DNA of 12,991 nt from an uncultured Porphyromonadaceae bacterium (GCA_900551515.1 URWH01000036.1:1-12991), one strand, 5' to 3'; shown: positions 1-7,948, counted from the stretch's first letter. The notes: generated by a model from the sequence alone, not told the origin. A program made the numbers and translations.

Positions 1-71
1 CACCCTCCCGTCGGCCCTGTATCCTGCCCGACACCAACCCTTTCCGTCTTTTCGCGTGCTTCAAGCCGTGC

Positions 72-102
72 CGATATTTGCCGGGAAAACCAACAAATAT
101 CG
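72..102 (+). promoter_or_regulatory. Stem-loop just upstream of the tape-measure start
   Basis: CGATATTTG (72-80) and its exact reverse complement CAAATATCG (94-102) form a 9-bp stem with a 13-nt loop. It ends 6 nt before the ATG at 109 and is followed by CATTTT. It could act as a weak terminator of the upstream gene, an mRNA processing site, or a structure limiting translation initiation of the tape-measure gene. The inverted repeat is seen directly; any role is inferred. I could not assign bases 1-71 to a gene. Confidence 0.4.
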
Positions 103-108
103 CATTTT

Positions 109-3100
109 ATGGCAAACTATACATCTACCGCCAATGTCGTTCTCTCCGTGAACGGCAAGCAGGCCGAAAAGGTGCTGTCATCGCTCGAAAAGGATGCGAA
201 GCGTCTGGAGAAGCAGTTGGCAAAAGCCGCCGCTGCGGGCGACAAGGCCACGATGAAGAAACTTCAGCGCGAGCTGAACCAGACCAACCGCCTTATGGAC
301 CAGCTAAGAGGTTCGTCGGCCTCCGTCGAGAATGTTCTCCGCCGCCTTGACAAAGCGACTCCGAAGGAGCTTAACAAAGCCCTCCGGCAACTCAAAAACG
401 AGTTGAACGGCATCGAGCGCGGCACCGCCGCTTGGGATGCTCATGTCGCTAAAATCAAGGCGGTTAAAGCGGAGATTGACCGTGTAAATGATACTATGCG
501 CGAACAGCAGTCACTTTCCGACCGCATAATAGACTGGATCAACAAGTGGCAGGTGGCTCTCCTTGCTGTCGGAGCCGCCATTACGGGTCTTATCCTCGCT
601 GGGCGTAAGGCTGTCAACGCCTACGCCGAGATGGAACAGGAGATGGCCAATGTCCGTAAGTTTACGGGCATGACAGCCGAGGAGGTCGAAGCGCTCAATG
701 AGGAATTTAAGAAGATGGACACCCGCACTTCGAGAGAGGAACTTAACCAACTCGCCCAGGAGGCCGGACGACTTGGCAAGACCTCGCAAGAAGATGTCCT
801 CGGCTTTGTCCGTGCAGCCGATAAAATCAATGTGGCCCTTGACGACCTCGGCAGCGGCGCTACGCTTACGCTGTCGAAGCTGACGGGCATCTTCGGCGAT
901 GAAGAAAGGCTCGGTACGGAAAAGGCTCTGCTGTCGGTGGGTTCTGTTATCAACGAGTTGTCGCAGAACTGTTCGGCTTCGGCTCCCTATATCGCCGAGT
1001 TCGCCTCTCGCATGGGCGGTGTCGGCTCTCAGGCCGGCATGACCGTGCAGCAGATTATGGGCTTCGCAGCCGTTCTTGACTCGAACAATCAGAAGCTCGA
1101 AGCATCTTCGACGGCTCTATCGCAGGTTATTGTCCGCATCTATCAGGACCCGGCCAAATATGCCCGTGTCGCAGGTATGAATGTCGAGAAGTTCGCCAAC
1201 CTTGTAAAAACGGATATGAACGCCGCTCTGATCGAGTTTCTTTCGACCCTCAAACAGGCGGGCAACATGGATGTCCTCTCTCCGATGTTCAAGGACATGG
1301 GCGAGAACGGCTCCCGTGCCATATCGGCCCTCTCGACTCTCGCCAACCATATCTCCGAGGTCAAGGCCCAGCAGCTTGTCGCCAACGAAGCCTTCGAGGA
1401 AGCCACTTCTATCGACAAGGAGTTCGAGGTGCAGAACAATACGGTAATGGCGGGTCTTGAAAAGGCGAAGAAGCGCGTCAACGAGATTGCCGTTGAACTC
1501 GGTGAGAAATTACAACCGGTCATGCGGCTTGTCATTTCTTCCTCGACCATAGCACTCAAAGCCCTTTCGGCTATGGTGGATTTCTTCATAAAGTACCGCC
1601 GTGAGATTGCCGCAGGTGTGATTGCCATCGCCGCCTACAATGCCATTATGCTCGTCTACAACTACCATACTGTCATGGCGACTAAGGCGACGGCTCTTTT
1701 CCACGGCGTGATGAAGCTCGTCAGGGGAATAATCCCTGCCGTAAGGCTTCTCTTTACGCCTCTCATAAACGCCGTGCAGTATTTCACCAACGGCTTGCAG
1801 GTGAACTATGCAATGCAGGAGCGATGGCGCAAGTCTATGGCGGCGATGAAGTTCTCCAACTGGGTAGGACTTATACTTGCTTTGGGCGCCGCCATATACG
1901 CCCTTGCCAACCGTTTTAAGTCTGCCGCCGAGGAAGCGGAAAAGGCCCGCAAGGAACAGGAGGAATACCGCAAGTCGCTCACTGACCTTGACGAGAAGTC
2001 ATCGGAATACTGCCATGCCGAGATTACACGGCTCGAAGCGCTCTATAAGGAGGCCACCGACGAGGCCAAAAGCACCGACGAGCGGCGCGTGGCCGCTGAG
2101 AAATTACAGGCGCTTTATCCCGATTACTTCAAGAACCTCTCCACGGAGCAGATTATGGTGGGTCAGGCGAAGACGGCCTACGACCAACTCCGCGACTCCA
2201 TTATCGAGGTGGCCCGCGCCCGTGCCGCCGCCGACAAGATTGTGGAAAACGAGAAGGAACTTCTCACTCTCGAACAACAGGAGCCGGGGCTGCGGCAGCA
2301 GCGTGACGCCGACAAGCGGGTATATGATGCCGCAGTCGCCGACTGGGAAAATGCCCGTCAGATGGAAAGTAATAATTCATACGGCAACTCCACCGATGCG
2401 GCTGTAGGTCAGGCTGTCAATGTTGCTCCCTATGCCCGCAGAGTAGCCTCCACGGGGCAGACTTACGAGGCTTCGGAGGCCGCTTATCAAGCGAATATCA
2501 CCAAGCAGCGGCAGCTCAACGAGGCAAACCAATTCCTCCGTCAGAAATACAATGTCTCCGCCGAAGCTCTTGCCGAGCCGGAGAACCCGCAAGTCAATCT
2601 ACCGGGGAATGTTCCTCTCGACCCTTCCGGCTCAGCGGGCGACAAATTCGCCGCTGAAAAGGGCTGGCGCGAGCAACAGGAGGCGTCGGCGCGTATCAGC
2701 TACGCCACCGGCGTAACCGATTACGTCAAGTACACGGAAGAAATGGACCGCATCGCCGTGGAGTTTTACGAAAAGCAGTTGCTTCATACCGACCTGACGG
2801 AGACGGAGCGCCTGAAAATCACCGCCGAGTGGCGGGAGGCGCAGAAGAAGCAACAGGAACACGCCGACGCTCAGACCATTGAGGAGGAGAACAACCGCTA
2901 CAATACGCAGATTGCGCAGCTCAAACAGTTTTATATCGACGGCTCCATATCCAAAGAGACCTACGACCTCAGAATGGAGGAATACGAAATCGAGCATCAG
3001 CGCAAACTCGTGGCCGCCACCAAAGAGGGCAGCCGCGAGAGGCTTCAGGCCGAACAGCAGTTGCAGTCTCTGTTGATCGCGCAGATGCAGCGCAAGCAAC

Positions 3101-4248
3101 AGGAGACTGAACGGCTTGAAGCCAAGTATGCCGCCATGAAGAAGGACTACTTCGGCGACAATCCTCAGGAAGCTCAGGCGAAGTACGATGCCGACCTCGC
3201 TTTGCTCGATGTCGTGTATCAGCGCGAACTTGCCGCCGCCGGTAACAACGCGGCTGAAAAACTTCGTATCGACGAGGCATACGAAAAGGCGAAGCTCGCT
3301 CTGAAAAAGAAGTATGGACTTCTCGCCGAAGAAGATACGCGCAACGCTATGGAGCGCGGTATCGCCGATTCTCTCGAATGGCTCAACTCCGACGGCGGCA
3401 AGGCGCTCACCGGGACACTCGACACGCTCGTGTCGGGTATGTCGGCTGTGTTTTCGCAGCTTTCTACTATGGTTCAGGCTGAACTGGAGATACAGACGGC
3501 ATCTATCAACAAGCGCTATGATGCGGAAATCTCCCGTGCCGAGGGTAATTCCTACAAGGTGAAGAAGCTTGAAAAGCAGAAGGAGGCTGAAATAGCCAAG
3601 GCCAAAAACGAGGCCAACCGAAAGATGTTCGCCATGCAGGTTATCCAGGCCGTTGCGCAGACTGCGACCAACGCCCTTAACGCATACGGTTCGGCTGCGG
3701 CCATCCCCGTTGTCGGCTATATACTGGCGCCCATCGCGGCGGCTATGGCTGTGGCGGCAGGTGCTCTGCAAATCGCCACTATCAAGAAGCAGCAACAGGC
3801 TTCGGAGGCGCAGGGCTATATGACCGGCGGCTTTACCCCGGAGGGTAAGCCTGATGAAGTGGCAGGTGTTGTTCACAAAGGGGAATGGGTTGCTTCGCAG
3901 CGTCTTGTGAAGTCACCTCAGGCTCGGCCTCTTATCGAAGCCCTTGATTACGCCCAGCGCACAAACACGATAGGTTCGCTCACCGCCGCTGATGTCTCTC
4001 GCTCCATCACAGCCCCCATGTTGATTGCGTCGCAGCCTCAATCAACCACGGCTCCGGCTGTTGTGAATAATTATTATTCAGAGGGAGAGAGGAATGACGG
4101 CTACGCCGCCATTATGCGTCGGTTGGCTGAACGCCTCGATGAACCTTTCGTTACCGTGAACACCGTCTCCGGCGATCACGGCATTCAACGCGCTCAGGAG
4201 GAATATGACCGCCTTATGCGCAATAAAGCACCCAAATCCCGCAAGTAA
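109..4248 (+). CDS. Phage tail tape measure protein
   Basis: This 1379-residue protein is a probable tape measure protein, which sets tail length during assembly and is ejected with the DNA. Residues about 171-400 look like the TP901-type tape-measure core (AEMEQEMANVRKFTGMTAEE, then a region rich in aligned helices). Hydrophobic segments lie at about 147-165, 500-518, 585-600 and 1193-1223. Long charged, coiled-coil-like stretches lie at about 18-75, 605-640 and 860-1080. Near the C-terminus (1240-1260) is a GGFTPEGKPDEVAGVVHKGE segment, typical of the end of large tape-measure proteins. The ATG at 109 was chosen because MANYTSTANVVLSVNG matches the usual start of this family, although the frame stays open to the window edge. 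No good Shine-Dalgarno is visible. The next gene starts 2 bp after the stop, so they are probably one late operon. The frame is intact, so this gene shows no decay. Confidence 0.93.
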   Translation: MANYTSTANVVLSVNGKQAEKVLSSLEKDAKRLEKQLAKAAAAGDKATMKKLQRELNQTNRLMDQLRGSSASVENVLRRLDKATPKELNKALRQLKNELNGIERGTAAWDAHVAKIKAVKAEIDRVNDTMREQQSLSDRIIDWINKWQVALLAVGAAITGLILAGRKAVNAYAEMEQEMANVRKFTGMTAEEVEALNEEFKKMDTRTSREELNQLAQEAGRLGKTSQEDVLGFVRAADKINVALDDLGSGATLTLSKLTGIFGDEERLGTEKALLSVGSVINELSQNCSASAPYIAEFASRMGGVGSQAGMTVQQIMGFAAVLDSNNQKLEASSTALSQVIVRIYQDPAKYARVAGMNVEKFANLVKTDMNAALIEFLSTLKQAGNMDVLSPMFKDMGENGSRAISALSTLANHISEVKAQQLVANEAFEEATSIDKEFEVQNNTVMAGLEKAKKRVNEIAVELGEKLQPVMRLVISSSTIALKALSAMVDFFIKYRREIAAGVIAIAAYNAIMLVYNYHTVMATKATALFHGVMKLVRGIIPAVRLLFTPLINAVQYFTNGLQVNYAMQERWRKSMAAMKFSNWVGLILALGAAIYALANRFKSAAEEAEKARKEQEEYRKSLTDLDEKSSEYCHAEITRLEALYKEATDEAKSTDERRVAAEKLQALYPDYFKNLSTEQIMVGQAKTAYDQLRDSIIEVARARAAADKIVENEKELLTLEQQEPGLRQQRDADKRVYDAAVADWENARQMESNNSYGNSTDAAVGQAVNVAPYARRVASTGQTYEASEAAYQANITKQRQLNEANQFLRQKYNVSAEALAEPENPQVNLPGNVPLDPSGSAGDKFAAEKGWREQQEASARISYATGVTDYVKYTEEMDRIAVEFYEKQLLHTDLTETERLKITAEWREAQKKQQEHADAQTIEEENNRYNTQIAQLKQFYIDGSISKETYDLRMEEYEIEHQRKLVAATKEGSRERLQAEQQLQSLLIAQMQRKQQETERLEAKYAAMKKDYFGDNPQEAQAKYDADLALLDVVYQRELAAAGNNAAEKLRIDEAYEKAKLALKKKYGLLAEEDTRNAMERGIADSLEWLNSDGGKALTGTLDTLVSGMSAVFSQLSTMVQAELEIQTASINKRYDAEISRAEGNSYKVKKLEKQKEAEIAKAKNEANRKMFAMQVIQAVAQTATNALNAYGSAAAIPVVGYILAPIAAAMAVAAGALQIATIKKQQQASEAQGYMTGGFTPEGKPDEVAGVVHKGEWVASQRLVKSPQARPLIEALDYAQRTNTIGSLTAADVSRSITAPMLIASQPQSTTAPAVVNNYYSEGERNDGYAAIMRRLAERLDEPFVTVNTVSGDHGIQRAQEEYDRLMRNKAPKSRK

Positions 4249-4250
4249 TT

Positions 4251-6098
4251 ATGGAAATACGCATCAATGGCAAGATAGCCATGCTCAAAAAGGGCACGTC
4301 CTTCGAGTTTGTGGCCGAAAACCGCCTCTTTTCGGGGAGTGACGGCTACACTTTATCCATCACTTTTCCCCTGCGGCATTGTCGGAACAATCTCGACATT
4401 TTCGGACACATCAACCGTGCCGATGTCATCGCCGGCAAGGTGATTTTCGACTGCGAAATCCGCGACCGCAACTTCTACAAGTTCGGCTCTATTACCATTA
4501 CCGAAATCAACGATGCCGAGGTCAAGACGCAGTTCCTCGAAGGCCGCTCGGAGCAGAACTTCGACGTGACTTTCGATGATGTGTTCATCAACGAGCTTGA
4601 CCTTGGCTCTCCGACAGAGACCACTGACTCCACGCCCGAAAAGGCGTGGGACCCCTTCATAAACAATATGAAGTGCGTGGCCCTGCCGTGGGTCAACGAC
4701 TATTCGGGCAACATTCAGAACCTCGCTGACTTCCACCCGGAGGAACGCAATCCCGACGGCACGTTGAAGTCGCACTCTTACTATTCGTGGAACGCCGACT
4801 GCCGGGGCCGCTCGTGGCAACCGTATCTTCTTTATATCACTAAGAAGATATGCGAGGCTGTCGGCTACTCGGCTGACTTCTCGAAGTGGGAGGAAAAGGA
4901 GGAATACAAGTATCTCCTTGTCTGCAACACGCTCCCTTATGCCTGGGACACTGCGGGCTTCGCCCGTGCGCTGCCGCATTGGACGGTAGCGGAGTTCTTC
5001 GAGAAGCTGGAGCTGTTTTTGGGCGGCGAGTTCACCATCGACCACCGGGGCAAGTCGGTAGAATTTGCCTTTACCGATGCCACGCTGCTTGCCACGGAGC
5101 CCGTGCAGCTCGACAAGGTGGTTGACGAGCACACGGTCGAGGTCACGGTCGATGATGACAAGTGCGAGTATCAGGAGGCCAAAAACCTCGTCTACAAGGA
5201 GTGCGACCACGAAATGTGGAAGTTCTACTCGTGCGACTGGTTCATCAAGGCGTGGCAGAAAGGCGCAGTCCGCTACGCGACCATGCGCGAACTTCTCTCT
5301 GCCAACCGATGGCTCGCAACTTGGAACGGATCGACCTCGCGAGGGTCAAACCGTGACAAGCTACTCTATGCCGAGGACGTGGACGCTTACTTCATCGTGC
5401 GCTCGCTCTCGAAGACGCTTGTGGAGAAGCGCGATGGCTGGATGCCTAACCGCTATCAGTACAAGATGGAACTGCGCCCGGTCAACCTCTTTGGCGGCCG
5501 TATCGTGGACGATAGCGAGGACGCCGACGAGGTGGAGATTGAGTTTGTACCTGCGTGGGTTGACGAGACCGAGGACAAGTACGGGCGTTGTCTGTTCCTG
5601 TCATTCTCCGGCTACGACGAGAACGACAGCACGAGCACATCCTGGAGCCGCGACCCGTACCAACGCAAGGAGGAAATCGACAACACCCTCTATCAGCCCC
5701 ACGCCCTGCAATTTCTCGCCGCCGGTGAGCGTGACAAGAAAGCGGAGTATTACGACCGCATCTATGTGGGGTGGTGGGACGGAGCGCAGACCCAGAACGG
5801 CAAGCTGCCGCACCCCTATGTCGAGGACATCGAGATTGCCGAGGACTGGAGCAATTTTATCAACATTCATTTCTCCCTGCGCATCAACCACACCACGCTC
5901 AACCGCCGCCGCACGGTTCACTCAATCAACCCCAGGCAAAAGACTACGTTTAAGTTCATATCCGACAATATCCCGAACCCTCGTGCAGTGTTTTTCATCA
6001 AAGGCAAGAAGTACCTTTGTGAAAAAATGACTGCGACATTCACGGAGAACGGAATGTCGCAGCTCATCAAGGGAGTATTTTACCCGATTGTGGATTAG
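4251..6098 (+). CDS. Probable prophage tail protein (baseplate or hub type), unknown family
   Basis: This intact 615-residue protein starts 2 bp after the tape-measure stop, so it is almost certainly translated with it as a late structural gene. I do not recognise a named domain. The N-terminal about 120 residues (MEIRINGKIAMLKKGTSFEF, then YTLSITFPLRHCRNNLDIFG) read as alternating beta strands; the rest is rich in Trp, Tyr and acidic residues. There is no signal peptide, membrane segment or enzyme motif. In tailed phages the gene after the tape measure commonly encodes a distal-tail, hub or baseplate component, and that position is the main basis for the call. Its TAG overlaps the integrase stop on the other strand, leaving no room for a terminator. 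The exact role is unproven. Confidence 0.7.
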   Translation: MEIRINGKIAMLKKGTSFEFVAENRLFSGSDGYTLSITFPLRHCRNNLDIFGHINRADVIAGKVIFDCEIRDRNFYKFGSITITEINDAEVKTQFLEGRSEQNFDVTFDDVFINELDLGSPTETTDSTPEKAWDPFINNMKCVALPWVNDYSGNIQNLADFHPEERNPDGTLKSHSYYSWNADCRGRSWQPYLLYITKKICEAVGYSADFSKWEEKEEYKYLLVCNTLPYAWDTAGFARALPHWTVAEFFEKLELFLGGEFTIDHRGKSVEFAFTDATLLATEPVQLDKVVDEHTVEVTVDDDKCEYQEAKNLVYKECDHEMWKFYSCDWFIKAWQKGAVRYATMRELLSANRWLATWNGSTSRGSNRDKLLYAEDVDAYFIVRSLSKTLVEKRDGWMPNRYQYKMELRPVNLFGGRIVDDSEDADEVEIEFVPAWVDETEDKYGRCLFLSFSGYDENDSTSTSWSRDPYQRKEEIDNTLYQPHALQFLAAGERDKKAEYYDRIYVGWWDGAQTQNGKLPHPYVEDIEIAEDWSNFINIHFSLRINHTTLNRRRTVHSINPRQKTTFKFISDNIPNPRAVFFIKGKKYLCEKMTATFTENGMSQLIKGVFYPIVD

Positions 6099-7423
6099 GC
6101 AACGTCCTTGTCACCGTCAGGCGTGGCGTTCTTGCGGGGACGGCCACGCTTTTTCTTTGGTGCCTCCACGACAGGCTCCGGCACTCGGTAGTCTTTGCCA
6201 TAGAGAACATAGTCAAGGACACGGCGGTTGGCTATGTCAATCTTCTCAGGGTCACGCTCAATGTAGATGTCGGTTACTGATTTTGCACTATGCGCAAGTC
6301 CAATGCCGATAGTGCCGTCGGCAATGTCAAGCCGGGCAGCGATAGTAGCCCACGAATGACGCGCCCAGTACATTGTGCAATCCGGGACGCTCACATCCCC
6401 GGTTCTGTTCTGGTTGATGTATGCGCAGATTTTGTGAAGAGCCTTCGTTAGCTTGTCGTTAAAGTTGCGGTAAGGGCGGTCCTCAGCGAACATCAGCATC
6501 AGTTCTTTTCCGGCGTACTTGTCGATGAGATACTGCATCTCCGGCTCTATCTTCAGAGATAGGGGCTGCTTAGTCTTTGTGCGTATCCAATCGACTCGGC
6601 CATTTACAGGCTTTGTCATGTGGCACAAGTCAACCGTGTTGAGTCCGCGAAGCATGAACGACAGCACGAAGAAGTCGCGGTACTTTTCCATCCACGGTTC
6701 AAGGTCTTGCGCAAAGATGATCATGCGCAGAGCCTCCACGCACATGTTGCGCTTCTTAGTTGGTACGGTCTTGATTTTGTAGCGGCGATAGGGATTGCGG
6801 TCAAGAACTTCGTGGTCGATGGCATAGTTGATTACTGCTTTTAGGTTAGCATGGTGCATACGGCGACCGTTAGGGGAGGGCGCGGTTTTTGCCATGAACT
6901 TGTCGAAGTCCTCAATCCATGTCATGTTGATGTCGGAAAATTGCAGAGCGGCGGCTCGTTCCTCTCCAAGCCATGCCTCGATGCGACGCCATGTAACATC
7001 GTACATCTCGGCAGTACGGTCAGCCAAGCTCTTATTTGCTTTATAGCGAAGAAAGAATTTGCCTACGGTATTAGGGTTTTCTTTGGGAGTCTTGGCTACT
7101 TTGGCTGCTCGAGGAGAGAGAATATCCCGTATCGCGTTCTTTAGGTCGGTTGCAGTCATGTTACCGATACCACCGGGACGGCTGACAAGCTCGTTGATGA
7201 TGTCGGTTATCTCCACGCGACGGCGGGCGATAATCTGATTGTAGGAAACTCGGTTTGGATGTTTGACGACCTTCTCTGCGGCTGCGTCCCATTGTTCGGG
7301 AGTGAGATTGATACTCAATGGCAGCAAGGCTGTTTTCCGTTGGTGTCCGATAGACACTTTCAGAGGGGCGGCGGCTCCCTTTTTGACTGCGCGGCAGTCG
7401 AGGATGAATTTTACAGTTGCCAT
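6095..7423 (-). CDS. int: Prophage tyrosine-type site-specific integrase
   Basis: This 442-residue tyrosine recombinase would catalyse integration and excision at the neighbouring tRNA-Ser. Residues about 8-95 resemble the Bacteroidetes arm-DNA-binding domain (AAAPLKVSIGHQRKTALLPL), about 115-212 the SAM-like core-binding domain, and about 225-410 the catalytic domain. Active-site residues visible are Arg259 (in LRGLNTVDL), Lys285 (TKTKQPL), Arg355 in box II (YWARHSWAT), His378 (LAHSAKS) and the nucleophile Tyr387 (DIYIER). In box II the first position of the classical HxxR is Tyr352, which I recall as common in Bacteroidetes integrases. An unusual tail follows: residues 423-431, KKKRGRPRK, an AT-hook-like motif. 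The gene reads away from the tRNA, is convergent with the tail gene and overlaps its stop by 4 bp. The ATG at 7423 gives the family-typical start. All catalytic residues are present, so it is probably active. Confidence 0.95.
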   Translation of the reverse strand: MATVKFILDCRAVKKGAAAPLKVSIGHQRKTALLPLSINLTPEQWDAAAEKVVKHPNRVSYNQIIARRRVEITDIINELVSRPGGIGNMTATDLKNAIRDILSPRAAKVAKTPKENPNTVGKFFLRYKANKSLADRTAEMYDVTWRRIEAWLGEERAAALQFSDINMTWIEDFDKFMAKTAPSPNGRRMHHANLKAVINYAIDHEVLDRNPYRRYKIKTVPTKKRNMCVEALRMIIFAQDLEPWMEKYRDFFVLSFMLRGLNTVDLCHMTKPVNGRVDWIRTKTKQPLSLKIEPEMQYLIDKYAGKELMLMFAEDRPYRNFNDKLTKALHKICAYINQNRTGDVSVPDCTMYWARHSWATIAARLDIADGTIGIGLAHSAKSVTDIYIERDPEKIDIANRRVLDYVLYGKDYRVPEPVVEAPKKKRGRPRKNATPDGDKDVA

Positions 7424-7472
7424 GGCTTAAAAATTCGCCTCGGCTTACCTGATTTTACTGATTTTGGCAACC

Positions 7473-7506
7473 TGCACGCAAATTATTTGCGTGCAATTTG
7501 CGTGCA
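7473..7506. repeat. Triple 11-mer repeat, candidate arm-type or operator sites
   Basis: TGCACGCAAAT occurs once on the plus strand (7473-7483) and twice, without gap, as its exact reverse complement ATTTGCGTGCA (7485-7495 and 7496-7506). The first two form a perfect palindrome around one base; the last two are a tandem direct repeat. The array lies 50-85 bp upstream of the integrase start, between it and the att tRNA. This suits arm-type sites for the integrase or sites for an excisionase or repressor that controls it. The repeats are certain; the function is inferred. Confidence 0.6.
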
Positions 7507-7507
7507 C

Positions 7508-7567
7508 TTTTCGGCAAACATTGTTTTCAGTCGTATTTTTCGGTAAAATTTCGGCAAGTTTCGGCTT
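7508..7567 (+). repeat. TTTCGG motif series at about helical spacing
   Basis: TTTCGG begins at 7509, 7538, 7549 and 7559, usually followed by c/t and A-rich bases (TTTCGGCAAA, TTTCGGTAAA, TTTCGGCAAG, TTTCGGCTTT). The last three lie 11 and 10 bp apart, so they face the same side of the helix. A related TTTTGGCAA sits at 7463-7471. Because they fill the gap between integrase gene and att site, they may be a second class of recombinase or accessory-factor binding sites. Low-complexity T-rich DNA could produce some of this by chance. Confidence 0.4.
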
Positions 7568-7601
7568 TTTTTTAATGCCACTTGTGGCTTCGGGATGTAA
7601 A

Positions 7602-7649
7602 TAAAACGCTGACTTTCGACACTTATTGTGTCTGACTGTCAGCGTTTTA
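7602..7649 (-). terminator. Long stem-loop downstream of tRNA-Ser, probable terminator
   Basis: TAAAACGCTGAC (7602-7613) and GTCAGCGTTTTA (7638-7649) are perfect 12-bp inverted repeats. The 24-nt loop contains a second stem, GACAC/GTGTC (7618-7622 with 7628-7632). Read on the minus strand, the stem starts 5 nt after the tRNA discriminator base and ends in GCGTTTTATTT, a usable U-rich tail. It therefore probably terminates the tRNA transcript and may also shield the integrase from it. A role in recombination (cruciform near the att core) is possible. Confidence 0.6.
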
Positions 7650-7654
7650 CTTAG

Positions 7655-7700
7655 CGGAGCGACCGAGATTCGAACTCGGGATACCCTTTTGGGGTATACA
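7655..7700. other. Predicted prophage attachment site (3' part of tRNA-Ser)
   Basis: The integrase lies next to the 3' end of tRNA-Ser, the usual layout for phages that integrate into tRNA genes and restore the gene at the junction. The attachment core should lie in the T-arm and acceptor part of the tRNA, and may continue into the stem-loop beside it. Exact limits cannot be set because the second copy, expected left of this window, is not visible. Prophage would be on the left and host DNA on the right. Confidence 0.55.
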
Positions 7701-7742
7701 CGCTTTCCAGGCGTGCCTCTTCAGCCACTCGAGCACCGCTCC
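7655..7742 (-). tRNA. tRNA-Ser (anticodon GGA)
   Basis: On the minus strand this 88-nt sequence folds as a class II tRNA. The acceptor stem is GGAGCGG with TCGCTCC (one G-U pair) and the D stem is CTC/GAG. The anticodon arm is CACGC-CTGGAAA-GCGTG with anticodon GGA, reading UCC and UCU. The long variable arm is ATACCC/GGGTAT and the T arm is CCGGG-TTCGAAT-CTCGG. The discriminator base is G, as expected for serine. CCA is not encoded. The gene looks intact although a prophage appears to be integrated at its 3' end. Confidence 0.96.
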
Positions 7743-7792
7743 TTTGGCGTCATCGGAATTAGCGGGACGATCCGCTTTCCGATTTTGCAGTG

Positions 7793-7800
7793 CAAAGATA
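7793..7800 (-). promoter_or_regulatory. Candidate -7 box of the tRNA-Ser promoter
   Basis: TATCTTTG on the minus strand fits the Bacteroidetes -7 consensus TAnnTTTG exactly and would place transcription start about 45 nt before the tRNA. No convincing TTTG -33 element is seen 19-21 bp upstream. Confidence 0.45.
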
Positions 7801-7948
7801 GCGGTTATTTTTTAATATCACGCTGTTTTTTCGACGTTTTTTTTCAATCGATGATGAAATCAGGGTGAAAAACTTTGAAATCCAAAGGCTGAACAGAAAG
7901 GCAACTGTCGCAAAAGCAGCAATTAAATGCGGCCGCTCAGGCGGGGCC

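Noticed and set aside
2632..3876. 414-codon open frame antisense to the tape-measure gene
   Set aside because: It lies fully inside the strongly supported tape-measure frame. Its protein is Leu-, Arg- and His-rich in the way antisense readings of Glu/Lys/Ala-rich coding DNA are. No start signals or domain.
4353..5210. 285-codon open frame antisense to the tail gene
   Set aside because: Shadow of the 615-residue gene, with no recognisable motif and no independent promoter.
5065..6030. 321-codon plus-strand frame inside the tail gene
   Set aside because: Ser/Arg/Thr-rich product typical of a shifted reading of a GC-rich gene. The real frame is continuous through it.
7473..7506. CRISPR-like array suggested by repeated 11-mers
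   Set aside because: Copies are too short, adjacent or inverted, and have no spacers; no cas genes nearby.
7577..7588. Short hairpin GCCAC-TT-GTGGC near the integrase
   Set aside because: Only 5 bp with a 2-nt loop, and on either strand the T run is on the wrong side for a terminator.
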